From assembly GCA_963281155.1 (NCBI GenBank), contig CAUJLY010000004.1:2852001-2916000 (forward strand): a stretch of 64,000 nucleotides of DNA, given 5' to 3'. A model generated the notes under the pieces. It saw nothing but the letters and a program-made list of their open reading frames with translations, had not been told where the DNA came from and did no database searches. Each line of letters begins with the position of its first letter. Position 1 is the stretch's first letter. Shown one piece after another: positions 21,217-36,030 of the stretch. Made by a program: the position numbers and the translations under genes. The DNA is from Rhabditophanes sp. KR3021 (lineage: Eukaryota; Nematoda; Chromadorea; Rhabditida; Alloionematidae).

Positions 21217-23716
21217 AACGTAACACTAATAACAAAATTGAAAGTAATGTCCACTCCAACTAAGAAAGGATATTATAAACCGGAGCAGAAATGGGAGCAA
21301 CAATGTTCGATTTGCAACCAATCTAATTACTCGCACTGCTGATTTCAAAGAACGGCCGCCAGGTAAATAAAATTGGCTAGGCTGGATATGAATTTATTCG
21401 TGTAGATAGATATTAGACGGTGGATAGAAGCAAAGTTGTTTATGGTTATACAATATAATTAAGTAACGATACCTACTATTTGCCCAAAGATACATTTTTT
21501 AGACACATTGCACATTACCCAAAACAGGTTCATTTCATCTTCCCATAAACTAGAGAAGAGTTAAAGATGTCCGGATTTCGGTGAGATTTAATTTTTACCT
21601 GCGTCTACTCATTACCTAACAAATTGAAGGAAGGAGAGGTACTAATATGGCTCATCGTATCGCCCATTATTTCATTTGATGCGTATTGTTTCTTATATAA
21701 AAAAATAATTAATAAACAAATTAAGCAAAAGTTAATGTGCTGGCTGGATCATGAGATATTACATTCAACAAGATATCATACACGTATATGTTACAAGATA
21801 TCATATCAGTAATATGTGTGCAACATAATATTTGTTAAACGAGACATATAAATTAAATTTGAGTTGATGTTTACTTTTCTTAATTTATGGCATCCTTTTC
21901 ATCACTTAATGTATTAAAGATAAATATTAATATATCAAATTATATGATAAAAGATATTTTTGAATTCAACACATAAAAAGCTTGCTCAGAATCCTGATTG
22001 CCATCAAATGTGGAAATAATTTTTTTATTAACAATTATATCAACGTTTTAATTTAACATTAGTACATCCGGATAGGAATAAACTTTCGTCGCACGTTAAA
22101 ATAATGTAACGATCGTCATGCAATTACTTATATGACAACTTATTATGATTCACGTCTTTGCAATTTGTACTGATCATTGTTATTAATAATAACAAGTCAT
22201 TGCAGTTGAAAGTGACGCAAAACAATAACAAACGGCAATCAAGTGATCAAACTTTTTAATCGAAGAAGGCTCTTATTTTATATCCATTTTAAAACAAGAT
22301 CGCCGCGCCGTTTTGAGAATTCACTTTGTTTTCTTTTCTAACAACATTATCCCAAAGGCCTAACACGTTTAAGGCCAACTTTTTTATGACAGTGATAGTA
22401 CTTTTTTGTATATTATTGTTTATTTATCAGATTATTACATGCTATCGAATCAAAGAATCTAATCCACTTACTAACTTTCCTCCATGCATGTTTTAAAAAC
22501 AAATAAATCTATATAAATACTCATTTCACCACATACATTCGCCAAATGTAGTACCTTTTATTTACTCACGAACTCGAACTTTTGTGCACACAACTGATAT
22601 AGTTGACAGACCCAAACTACATTTATCCCCATAAAATTATAACTTTTTAAATATCGTTTAAATTAGTTTCAAGCCCTAGGCTGACAATATTTATGTATTT
22701 TCCTCATATTCTCCATTAACATTTTTTCTCTGATGTCCACGTCGCCTCTAATTGTAATAGTATTGGATATATATTATTTCTAGCCTTCCAACTCACCAGC
22801 TTCTGAATTGAAATATTAAACATTTTCATTACACATACACTTTCATACTCCACTAAACAACATTTTCATTATTTGCGAAATGTGGACAATATCTTAAGCC
22901 ATCTGTTGTATATTAATTAATTAGTATGCATACTTATATCTTATTATTTGTTTTGCCCATGTTTACTACTTATTTATAAACTATTATGTATTAGTTTGTA
23001 TTAATATCAAATATAATGACTTTTTTGTTATTATCTAAATACCTAAGCATAAATAATATTTTTACTATTGTAGCAGGTAACCAAATATCATATATCGAAC
23101 TTTGAAAATAGCATTTAAGTATTATTTGTGCTGTCCATTACTTAATCACACCATCGTATTATCAATCAAATCTCTTCCATTCCACGTTATGTGGCGTGGA
23201 TGTAAGTTTCCTTTTGATAATTAAAATGCATTCTTAACAATAGAAATAATTAAAACTGCTCTGTTTTATAAATTGTACTGTTTCATAAATTGCACTGTTT
23301 TATAAATATCCCAATTTCAGTGTTTTATATTATGTTCATTAAACTGATCGCCAAATGATGATATTGAATTAAAGCAGTGACTAGTAGTTTAAGATTGAAA
23401 CGTTTTTGACCAATAATTTATGCATATCTTTATACACGTTGCAGAGTCGGTTTGTCAAAACCTCGCATTTAGCATTGTTTAATCTTAGTAAGCCTCTGGT
23501 CACAAAACTTTCTATTAAATTAAGTAAATAAGTGTCTTTTTAATGTGTAATATTTTGATTTGCTTATTATGCTTCATAACTTTTAAGGTACTATTTAAGT
23601 TAATGGATCTTTTGTGTGCATATATTATTTAACATAGTAAATATTTTATCGTTATTTTGTATTATCTGTATATTATCATTAATGTATTTATTTGCAGTAA
23701 TTCTAAACTCACTAAT
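21217..23716. other. 2.5 kb intergenic between divergent genes
   Basis: Flank of the ground-like gene (minus) and of SURF4 (plus). AT-rich; short ORFs only (for example 21624-21812), none credible. The SURF4 leader acceptor is at 23696-23697. Confidence 0.45.
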
Positions 23717-25692
<1,976 letters not shown>

Positions 25693-26006
25693 TTGAAAAG
25701 GTTACACAAAGTTAATAGTTTAACAAAGCCCTCAAACACATTTACATTCTGTTTGATATATTAATTACCGACTCTTTAAATATATTAATTACTGTTAGCT
25801 ATGAAAGGCATATCTTATGTTATTATTTATTGTAAATTTTAGCTTCTAAAGAGTGTCACTTACTTTGTGTTAACTCTTTCATTATACAAAAATAAAAGGA
25901 TTTTTATAAAAATAAATTTTATATTTAACGCATTTATTTTTAATTGTTGTACATGGCAATAACATGATTTGTTATGAAATCACTTCGTTATTTGAAAATA
26001 TTATGG

Positions 26007-26876
<870 letters not shown>

Positions 26877-27427
26877 TTGGTTAAATAAAATGTTAGATTA
26901 ATGTTTCCCAAGCCCTGAAATAAACCACATGATGAGGTGAACTTTGCGGGTTAAAAATCGACCAATTGACCAGAGAAGCAGAAACAAATGGATAAAGTGT
27001 TAGTAAGCATTTAAAGGGTAAGCAATTACGAATCAATGTTACAACATAAACATATCTATACACTTTATTTAATATTTTTCATGAAACATAAACTTAGTTA
27101 GTAACCAATTGGAGTAGGATGCATATAACATTTGCTGTTTTGAATGGAAGACTTTGCGCAAACTGATAAGGAATATATAAACTTTTTAACATTATAGCTT
27201 CCCACATGACAGATATGTTCTAAATATTTTTAACATATTTATTCGAGGCTTTTTATTGAACAAAAACGATGGAGACAGGCAAAAAGATGAGATGTGTACA
27301 AAGAAATTTATTTTGTAAAAGTTAAAAAGTTAAACATGATCTGTTGAGAATAAATAGTCAATTTATATGCAGATAAAACCATAAAAGGAACTTATTTCTT
27401 ATCTCCTTATTTTATCCGATTGTCATG
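26877..27427. other. Intergenic between RAB14 and SERP1
   Basis: No gene seen. Contains the 5' flank of RAB14 and the 3' flank of SERP1. Confidence 0.4.
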
Positions 27428-27619
27428 TTAAAAGGCAACAGTTCTTACCAATTCGAAAATAGCTGATCCACAGACTACGAAGATGAAGAATCCCAAAAGA
27501 TATGGGGAGACTGGGTACTTGCTTTCCGATGGTTTCAATGACTTGGGGATGTTTCCTCTTTTAGTGATGTTCTGGTTGAATGTGTTGTTAGCAACACCCA
27601 TACGTTGTTTTGGAGCCAT
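27428..27619 (-). CDS. SERP1: SERP1/RAMP4, Sec61-associated protein
   Basis: Small tail-anchored ER membrane protein that associates with the Sec61 translocon and stabilises membrane proteins during stress. Single exon, 63 residues, the usual family length. The N-terminal MAPKQRMGVANNTFNQNITK and GNIPKSLKP block is highly characteristic; the C-terminal hydrophobic anchor (YLLGFFIFVVCGSAIFELV) is present. Complete and secure. Confidence 0.95.
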   Translation of the reverse strand: MAPKQRMGVANNTFNQNITKRGNIPKSLKPSESKYPVSPYLLGFFIFVVCGSAIFELVRTVAF

Positions 27620-28098
27620 ATTATTTCTAAATTAGATAAAACAATTAGCTATATTTTGACCTTTAAAGATAATTTAGAATATATAAAGCGTAAAATAGAC
27701 CTATGTATACGTCAGCTGACAAGAAGCCCACTAAATGAAAGAATGGGTTCGATTCTGCCTATTAAATAGAAAACTAAAAAAAGGATAAACGTGGTGTGTT
27801 TACGACATTACGAACTATCAACACAAAAATTGCTCTATACAATGTCTGTGATGTGGCGTATGCAATTTTCCAAATAGTCTGCGAAATAAATTCCACATTG
27901 GATGTTGCGAATTGCAAATTAAGACACTCACGTACCGACATCCGCAAATGAGACACCACCAAACAAAGTAGATAACTATAGAACTATAGAGACGTTAGAT
28001 TGCGACAATGGTCTTTATTACTTTTAAATCATCACATAAATTAATAATAGAATAAATCAGATATGTAATTAGAATAGATGAAATAAAGTTTCAAGATA
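27620..28098. other. Intergenic between SERP1 and P450
   Basis: A 62-residue minus ORF (27774-27962) and an overlapping plus-strand open stretch read as coding-like, but neither has a recognisable family. It may be further debris. Confidence 0.3.
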
Positions 28099-29574
28099 TT
28101 AATGGGTACGTTTTACTATTTTACACGTGAACTTGTGAGGAGCTAATATGCCGCCAAATTCGGTACTCAAATCAACAGGCCCGTTTGGAATGAAAGAGAA
28201 CTTTTTAATGAGATTGGCATAGATGAGAAATAATTCCGGTTTGGCAAGGCCCATTCCACTGCATTTTCTGGCGCCTGCTCCAAACACAATGGTCTTGTCA
28301 TATAGGGCCTTGTTAAAAGTAACCCCATCTTCTAATAAAAATCGCTCTGGTAGAAATTGGTCAGGTTTGTCAATGATAGCTTCATCCACATTTGTGGCAT
28401 AGTAAAAAGGTTGGCAAAGACTTCCTTCGCGAATCAATTTACCTCCGATGACAGTGTCTCTAGTACATCTATGAACAGGGACCATTGGCAAAATATTTGC
28501 CATTCTTTGGCCTTCACAAATAAATGCATTTAAATATGGAAGGTTATGTTTGTGCTTCAATTGAACATCATTATCCAAGCCAACAACATCGTCTAATTCA
28601 TCTTGTATTTTTTTTTGGATGTCCAAATATTTCATTGAAAACAAAATGAAGAATTTCAATGTAGTTGTGGAAGTTTCGGCACCGGCCACCCAATAATCCT
28701 GGACGATCGCTTGAAGATGTTGGTCTGTCAAATGTGCATATTTTGCATCAGACATTTCTTTCAATACTGCATGGATAAAATTTTGCGGTTCATCATCTGG
28801 TTTGAATGTTTCTTTTGCTTTGTTTATTTGAATTAGGTTCAGTTCACGCACACGTCTTGTTGGTTTCCCAAGTTCGTCATATATTAAACTTTTCAAAATT
28901 GGAATATGCTCGATAGCTGGACACATTAAAATGACAATAAATTGCCAAGTGTTGGAGAGGTAAAGTGTGGAGTTTAGTGCTTTTACGAATTCAAAAAAGT
29001 CACTGCAGTTGTTGTGCGGATACATGAATCCAAACAAAATCAAGTTAATAACATTACCTACTGTCAGTTGAATTCCACTGGCAATGTCAACGTTGTCCTT
29101 GTCTTCTAATTGTTCTAAATGTTCGATCAAGTCATTTGAGGAAAGCATAATTTTCTCTTCCATCGTAGCTTTACTCATTCCAAAGTTTCTTAAAATTTGA
29201 AGGGATAACCTTCTTTGATCTCTCCACCAATCTCCATCACTGAATAATACTCCAACATTTTCCTTTTCGTGGAATATTTTATCTGGGAATCGTTGATTTC
29301 TGGCAGCGAAATGATCACCGTGTAAGACTAGAGATTCGTTGAGAGTGTAATTATCAGCAATAACTACTTGTGGAGAAGGAAGCCATATGGTGAATACCGG
29401 TCCGTAAATCTTTTTTTGTTTCAAAATCCAGTAATGCAATTGAGTGGGATCAAATTGAAATATATTGCCCAAGATGGGCAATGGCGTTGGCCCCTTCGGA
29501 AAACGTGACACACGCTTTTGGAACTTGTATAAATACACAGATAAAGATAAGAGGATCAGGATAAGAAACAACAT
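28099..29574 (-). CDS. Cytochrome P450, intronless
   Basis: Haem-thiolate mono-oxygenase of the ER membrane, of the CYP2-like type common in nematode xenobiotic metabolism. Single exon, 491 residues. It has an N-terminal membrane anchor (1-17), the proline hinge FPKGPTPLPILGN (25-37), the I-helix AGAETSTTT (297-305), ExxR as EGQR (354-357), PERF (409-412) and the haem loop FGAGARKCSG with the haem Cys at 438. All catalytic elements are intact. Lack of introns in a 1.5-kb gene, amid intron-bearing neighbours, could mean intron loss or retroposition. Substrate unknown. Confidence 0.95.
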   Translation of the reverse strand: MLFLILILLSLSVYLYKFQKRVSRFPKGPTPLPILGNIFQFDPTQLHYWILKQKKIYGPVFTIWLPSPQVVIADNYTLNESLVLHGDHFAARNQRFPDKIFHEKENVGVLFSDGDWWRDQRRLSLQILRNFGMSKATMEEKIMLSSNDLIEHLEQLEDKDNVDIASGIQLTVGNVINLILFGFMYPHNNCSDFFEFVKALNSTLYLSNTWQFIVILMCPAIEHIPILKSLIYDELGKPTRRVRELNLIQINKAKETFKPDDEPQNFIHAVLKEMSDAKYAHLTDQHLQAIVQDYWVAGAETSTTTLKFFILFSMKYLDIQKKIQDELDDVVGLDNDVQLKHKHNLPYLNAFICEGQRMANILPMVPVHRCTRDTVIGGKLIREGSLCQPFYYATNVDEAIIDKPDQFLPERFLLEDGVTFNKALYDKTIVFGAGARKCSGMGLAKPELFLIYANLIKKFSFIPNGPVDLSTEFGGILAPHKFTCKIVKRTH

Positions 29575-30780
29575 ATTTATGGAAATAACGAGAATAATAA
29601 TTGCTTAAATAGATGTCTATCACAAAAAATCACAAAATCGGCATTTGATTTAAATGTTGGATAAATAATATGTGTAGAAAGGTGTTTACTTTGATAATTC
29701 ACAAAAAATACACTCTAAAATAGATAACCTTATCACTTGAAAACAGTACGTCAAACGAGTTCAAAAGACAAAGATGAGATTTAGTAGGCTTTATTGTAAC
29801 TACAAGTATCCTGTTCAGATACAGCTACACAGGGCCAAAAATAAATGTTTCTGATAACAAAATAGACTCTTTATGTAATGAGTTTGAAATCACTTAGATC
29901 TAACATTCGCCGAATATAATGTGTAACAATATTGTAAATTGTTAAGAATGCACTATTTTATTTATTTGTATTATTTATACTTGATCTCTGTGTAGTGTAT
30001 TTGATTAAAATACACCATTTGTGTTTTTGATGCTAATTTTGAAAAAAGTATGGGCGGAAAAATGATTTGGAGTAGTTGATTTTTGAAGTTTTGGATGTTT
30101 AATCCATACCATAACATATAATTTGATGTATTTTTGAGTTTGACAAATTGACGCCATTTCATTTCAAACGTCATTTTCAAAAGTGTTAACCTTTAATTTA
30201 TATTTTTATCCAACCATACAATGATGAATTATTTTAAACAATTACGTAATAGTAACTACGCACATGGATATTTCAACGACGAATGATGTCGGCACACCTT
30301 TTAATTAAGCACATCACGATAAGGAGCTATTTATCGTTTTCACGCCGTATAATAAAATGCAAAATGTTAACACTTGTTATCAATGATTACTGTTCATGTT
30401 GAGAATCTATTCTATTTGAATTAGGTGATGTTTGACAACATTGATATATTGCAAAAAATATGTTTAAGTACAACAAAAAGTGGTTACGTGCAAAAATAAA
30501 ACTGTGCTTTATTTGTACACTTTCGATCTAAGTTGTGATTCGATTTTATAAAGTTATGACTATATGTTATGGATGACAGATTAAGCTGCTCTTATATACA
30601 TATGTCTTTAAAAAAGCAACAGCGTTTATACTCTTAATCGTGTTTCCACTTTGAAAATCCTGCAACGACATTCTGCATGTGTGTGAACAAGAAGCGGTAA
30701 AAATAGCCAATTCACATACACCGTTTCATTTTATCGAGTAACAACTAAAACAATTTAACTTTTAAAAGTGGAACTATACA
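29575..30780. other. Intergenic between divergent P450 and MCM6
   Basis: Shared upstream region of two divergent genes. AT-rich with a small minus ORF (29971-30180) that looks like chance. No clear promoter element picked out. Confidence 0.4.
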
Positions 30781-33254
30781 ATGGCTGAAGCGAATAATAT
30801 CCAGGTAGTCGAGGATTTAGTCCTTACAACGACTAAAAACAGATTTAAAGACTTTTTAAAAAGGTATTTTTAATTTTGATGATTTTTAAATGAATTGGTT
30901 TGCTTTTTAGTTACAAGGATCCTGAAGATGTCGATCGATTACTGTATAAGGAGATGATTGCAGAATTAAACAATGCAGATCGTAATACTTTGTTTGTGGA
31001 TTTTGCACACATCTTGGAAACTGATGAATGTCTGGGAAATTCTCTTTTGCGCGAGTATTATCGTTTGTCTCCGTCTCTAAACAATGCCCTTCATGAGCTT
31101 GCAAGTGAATCAGTTGAACAGGAGAATAGGCATGAATTGGCTAAAAAAGAAATGTACTGCTCAATTTTCAATTTACCTCACAAAAGTCGCGTCCGTGAGC
31201 TTACATCTGAAAAAGTTGGCTGTTTGGATTCAATTAGTGGTCAAATCGTAAGAACTCATCCTGTTCGTCCCGAGTTATTCCGTGGAACCTTTTCTTGCGA
31301 AGATTGCGGCACAATTGTCCGTAATGTTGATCAGCAATTCAAGTACACGATGCCAGCTAAGTGTATGAACAGCCAGTGTGGTAATTCAACCAGGTTTACA
31401 TTAGACACCCACGACAGTCAGTTTGTGGATTTTCAAAAGTTGAGAATTCAAGAGACCCAAGATGAACTACCGAGAGGATCTGTCCCGAGAACAGTTGACA
31501 TTATTGTACGTGGCGAATTGGTAGAAACAGTGCAGCCTGGCGACAAAGTAGAAATTACAGGTACTTTGATTGTCATTCCCGATGTTGCTATGCTTGCCTC
31601 TGCTGGAGTTAGAGCTGATCCTGGTAAAACAATGAGAGGAAAGTCAAAGGCTGGAGAAGGAGGCTTGAAAGGATTGAAATCACTTGGAGTTAGAGATTTG
31701 TCTTACAGATTAGCTTTCTTGGCTTCAAACATTCGCCTTGCCAATCAAAAGTTGGGATCAAAAAACACTTTTTCGGATGAAACTGAGTCTAAGAGTGAGA
31801 ACTTGTGGTCCAGTCTAACTGAAGCCGAGAAACGCGGATTAAAAGCTATGTTTGATGACAAAAATATCAGCCAAAATCTCTGTTCCTCTCTTTTCCCAAA
31901 CATTTTCGGGAATGACCAAATCAAACTGGGAGTTTTGCTGATGTTGTTTGGCGGTGTTGCTAAACGTTCAAAAAAAGAAGGAATTACACTTCGTGGAGAC
32001 ATCAACGTTCTATTGGTGGGAGATCCAAGTACAGCCAAGTCTCAGATGCTGAAGGTAATTGAAGAATTTTGGCCACGGGCAATTTATACTTCTGGGAAGG
32101 CTTCCTCAGCTGCTGGTTTAACTGCTGCCGTCGTCAAGGATGAAGAATCACATGACTTCGTCATTGAAGCAGGAGCTCTCATGTTGGCCGATAATGGGGT
32201 TTGTTGTATCGATGAATTCGATAAAATGGACTTGAAAGATCAAGTGGCCATCCACGAAGCTATGGAACAGCAAACTATCTCCATTGCTAAAGCTGGAGTC
32301 AAGGCCACTCTTAATGCAAGATGTTCAATTCTTGCCGCCGCCAATCCTCTCTATGGAAGATACGACAAATCAAAGAGCTTGAGACAAAATATTCAATTGT
32401 CTGCTCCAATTATGTCAAGATTCGATTTATTCTTTGTCCTAATAGATGAATGCAATGAAATCATTGACTATTCAGTCGCTCAAGCAATTTTAAGTAACCA
32501 CAAACATTGTGTTGTCGCTTGCAAGCCCAAAACTGAATATACTCCCCAACAAATTCGTCAATACATCGAGTTTGCTAAGTGCTTTGACCCTAAACTAACT
32601 CCTGGGGCATGTGTTGAACTAGTTGCACAGTACAAGAGTCTAAGAAACGACACTGGGCCAAATGGAGCGCAAGCTGCGTGGAGAATCACTGTAAGACAGT
32701 TGGAATCTATGATTAGATTGTCCGAGTCTCTAGCCCGCCTTGGATGCAAGAGTGAAGTTACTGTTGAGCATGTTGTGAAAGCAGCTGAATTAATCAGAGC
32801 CTCCATAATTCGTGTTGTCCAACCTGATGTTGTCTTGGAGGAAGGTTTCGACAATGACATGGAGGCTGAAAACGACGAAAATGTCGACACCAGTAAAATG
32901 GACGTTTCTGAAGAATACCAACTTCACAACAAAAAATCTCAACTCAAAATCACATGGCCTGTTTACAAAAACATATCAAATATGCTAGTCCACCATTTGA
33001 TCGCAGAAGAAGAAGCTCGTGTGGATCAGCCTAACTACGAAGGTTTATCAAAAAAAGAACTCGTCGAATGGTACCTAGAAAAAATCGAAGGAACATTGGA
33101 GAGTACCGAGGAATGCGAGATACAGTCAACAATAGTGGAAAGAGTCATTCATCGTTTGATCAATGATGACGGTGTGCTCTTGGAACTTCACGATGATAAA
33201 AATGAACGTGAGCCAGTATTAGCTGTTCATCCAAATGCTGAGCAAATTGAATAA
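30781..33254 (+). CDS. MCM6: MCM6, replicative helicase subunit
   Basis: Subunit of the MCM2-7 helicase loaded at replication origins. Exons are 30781-30863 and 30911-33254 with a 47-base intron, 808 residues; human MCM6 is 821. The start is MAEANNIQVVEDLV. It shows the zinc-finger cysteines (CEDC ... CMNSQC), the MCM6-typical QLPRG-like ELPRGSVPR, GVRDLSYRLAFLA, Walker A GDPSTAKSQ, Walker B CIDEFDKM, the sensor-region ILAAANP, and the arginine finger SRFD. RFVDFQK-like FVDFQKLRIQETQ supports MCM6 over MCM2-5 and 7. The C-terminal winged-helix region is present. Complete. Confidence 0.97.
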
Positions 33255-33630
33255 TTTTTCTTCCAATCTCTTTTGTGTAATTTCCGAACTTAATAAATTT
33301 AAAACATTTAAAAATGTGTACAATGTTAAATTAACTTAATTTATTTAAACAAACAATGGATTAAAAATACTACAAATAATAAAAGCACTACGCTATCTTT
33401 CATCATTCTGTTTTTTCCAGCAAATGTTTCTTTAGGAGGTACATTACTGTCGGGTAGCTATCCTACATATCTTATTTGCATACTGTATATGCATATTTAT
33501 TACATCATGTTAATTATATACAACTATATTTTCTCTTCTGACCCAAGGATGTATGAATGTAGTTAAGGACAGTGTGGTTGAAACTGGCACATTCGAATCT
33601 GTTCTTAGTTTGTTCGCAGATATCCGTTTG
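33255..33630. other. Intergenic 3' of MCM6
   Basis: Holds the MCM6 poly(A) region (aataaa near 33291) and possibly further transposase debris on the minus strand. No gene. Confidence 0.4.
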
Positions 33631-33822
33631 TTACTTACTTCGACTCAAATTAATCTTCTCGTTCGCTCTGACAACTTTTCTTCCAACACGTTCTTTGGTG
33701 CCATATTGTACGAATAGATAGTTGGAAATGACAAACCTTGATGTATTTAGAGCTTTTGCAATTTGATCAACAGACCTCTTCGGGCTTTTTTCGCGCCGAT
33801 TTAGTTTCATATAATGACTCAT
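33631..33822 (-). mobile_element. Tc1/mariner-like transposase N-terminal remnant
   Basis: Open frame from an ATG at 33822 reads MSHYMKLNRREKSPKRSVDQ, then IAKALNTSRFVISNYLFVQYG and GRKVVRANEKINLS. The layout of a short helix-turn-helix with VISNYL, followed by a basic GRK segment, is that of the DNA-binding domain of Tc1/Tc3-type transposases. No DDE catalytic domain follows; the frame stops after about 64 residues near a donor-like gtaagt. Terminal inverted repeats were not found by eye. A truncated copy. Confidence 0.55.
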
Positions 33823-33882
33823 TTGTAATGAAATAATCAGAATATTTGTTAAATACAAAATAAAAAAAGTTTTAATAAACAA

Positions 33883-34178
33883 CGAAATAGATTTGATGTC
33901 TATTCCTTGACTACACCAAAAACGTCCTCACTCATTTTACCATGACAAATATTTTTTAATCAACAAGAACATTATATTAAGTTTTGGAATTGAGTTGAAT
34001 AACAAATTATTAATAAATGGTTTATACACGGTAGGATAATAAAAGTTTATTTAGGAAATAATCTATAAAAATCTTTTAATAAGATAATTAATTGAATGTT
34101 AGATTGGCAACTTAATATATAATATAAATTAGTTTTAACAATGAGAAATTCTTGCATATTATTGACCAATTAAAATAT
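33883..34178. other. Short AT-rich spacer
   Basis: Flanks the 3' end of the LDLa gene. Nothing seen. Confidence 0.4.
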
Positions 34179-36030
34179 TCACTTCATTTCACTAACAACG
34201 GCAATAAATGCACTGCTTGATCCAAGGCAAAATCTTTTATCGACATTTGAAGGCGAAGGACATCTGGTTTGTGGAGCACATACATCCGTCGTTCTAAAGC
34301 ATCTCTTGGAGTTTGAACACATGTACATAGCAAAGGGTTGAGCTTGGCATTCAGCACATTCACAATTCATCTCATCGCTTTGATCGGGGCACTGTGCTAT
34401 TCCATCGCATCTTTCAATGCTGGATAAACACTGGTTCGTTGATTTACAATGGAAACTATCAACACCCGAACATTTTTCACATTCCTTCTCATCATCTCCT
34501 CCAGGACAGTCTTCATACCCATCGCATCTTTTTTCGAGTCCAATGCATTTTCCAAATCCACTCGAAGTTTTGCTTTTGCATTGATAACTTGTTTCAGCAT
34601 CACATCCACAATCTAATTCGTCCTCGCCATCTGAGCAATCAGGCGTTCCATCGCACACTTTCTTACGTTGAATGCAGTCTCCATTGTTGCAAGTATGGGC
34701 AAGTTCTTTATCACAAGAGTCTTGGCAAATACCATTGCATTGAGTTAATATTCCAGAACAAGCGAATTTTCTCAAGTATTCCTTACCATCATTACAAGTT
34801 ACGTGATCTTTCTTTTTAAGGGCAGATACTAATGATGTATCGTTTGACAGAATACCCCCGACGCTGCAAGATCCTGGACAATCTTCCTCATCTTCCCCAT
34901 TCGGACAGTCAGATCTTCCATTACAGACATTCTTCGACAAAATGCAGACGTTGTTAACGTCCCCGCACAGAACACGGTCATTTCCGGAACAGGCTCCACA
35001 CATACAATTTTTTTCATCTTCACCTCCTGGACATTGAGAGATTCCATCGCAGATATTCCACTTTGGAATGCACAACTTGGTGGCATTGCAAAAGATAGCT
35101 CCGTTTTCACAGGAGTCGCACATTGCTTCATCCTCTTGGAACTTGCACTGAATGTCTCCATCGCACCTGTAGGACATGGGGACACACATGTTGCTCTGTT
35201 CACACAAAAACTCCCCTTTGGCGCATGTTTTCTTGGCACAAAATGTGATTTCATCACTGTTATCTTTGCAGTGAGTGATCCCATCGCAAAGAGAAGTGCC
35301 TCTCAAACAAACCATCACATCGGGGTTTTCAGCAGAAAGGCATGAAAATCCAGTATGACAAGCCCCACAACCTTGTTCATCTGAACCATCAGAGCAGTCA
35401 ACTCTTCCATCGCATCGTTGAAAGTTGCTAATTAATCGATCCTACAAACATGTAATCATAATGAGATGTCATCAAATTAGTCAAACTTACCGGTTCGTTG
35501 TTGCAATTAAATCCAAAACCACTACAGCTGTTGATTCTTGGTGGTAAAATTTTGCCCAATAGAATGTCCAGATTGTTAGAGTTTCCTCTCTCATCCGAAG
35601 GACTGAGTTGACTTGTAATGTTTTTGGTCAAAGGTTCGTTGTTATTCTTGTAGAAGGCGGGAGCTTCTCCATTTTGAATCATGAATATGAAGAAAGGGAT
35701 GGCAGCTAGTAGAAGGATGAATCCAATAATTGACACAAATGCAATTGGTGCGGAGCATTTGGTAAACATTCTAACCAACGAGTCCCAACAACCTCCCAGA
35801 CACATAAAACACCCGTTCACCTTGTGCCCTCTGTCTGAATCTTTGGGATGCTTTAAACCTCCCGGTGTTCTCGATCTTTGGGTGCTGGTTGGTACTGCAG
35901 TATGTGCTGCTCCATTTGGCGTCATATATTGAGGCAACGGCATCGTAGAGTCCACTCTTGCAAATGATTCATCCTCTGGCATCGGTAAAGATTGGAAACT
36001 TCTTCCCTCATTAACGTCTTGATTTGCCAT
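34179..36030 (-). CDS. Type II membrane protein with LDL-receptor A repeats
   Basis: Exons are 36030-35491 and 35441-34179 (49-base intron, phase 0), 600 residues. The N-terminal ~100 residues are polar and presumably cytosolic (MANQDVNEGRSFQSLPMPEDE). A Cys-containing patch (CFMCLGGC) precedes one membrane segment at about 95-118 (APIAFVSIIGFILLLAAIPFF), with no signal peptide, so the rest should be extracellular. The ectodomain carries eight clear LDLa repeats with CDG-x-x-x-C...DE calcium cages, plus an irregular Cys-rich stretch in the middle. No YWTD propeller, EGF or protease domain follows, so this is not a classic lipoprotein receptor. An acceptor at 36049-36048 lies 18 bases before the ATG. 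Ligand unknown. Confidence 0.85.

Noticed and set aside
27740..27775. gggttcgattct, resembling a tRNA B box
   Set aside because: The flanking bases do not form a T-stem with acceptor pairing, and no A box lies upstream at tRNA distance.
30781..33254. MCM5 as the identity of the helicase gene
   Set aside because: FVDFQKLRIQETQ, ELPRGSVPR and GVRDLSYRLAFLA match MCM6 best.
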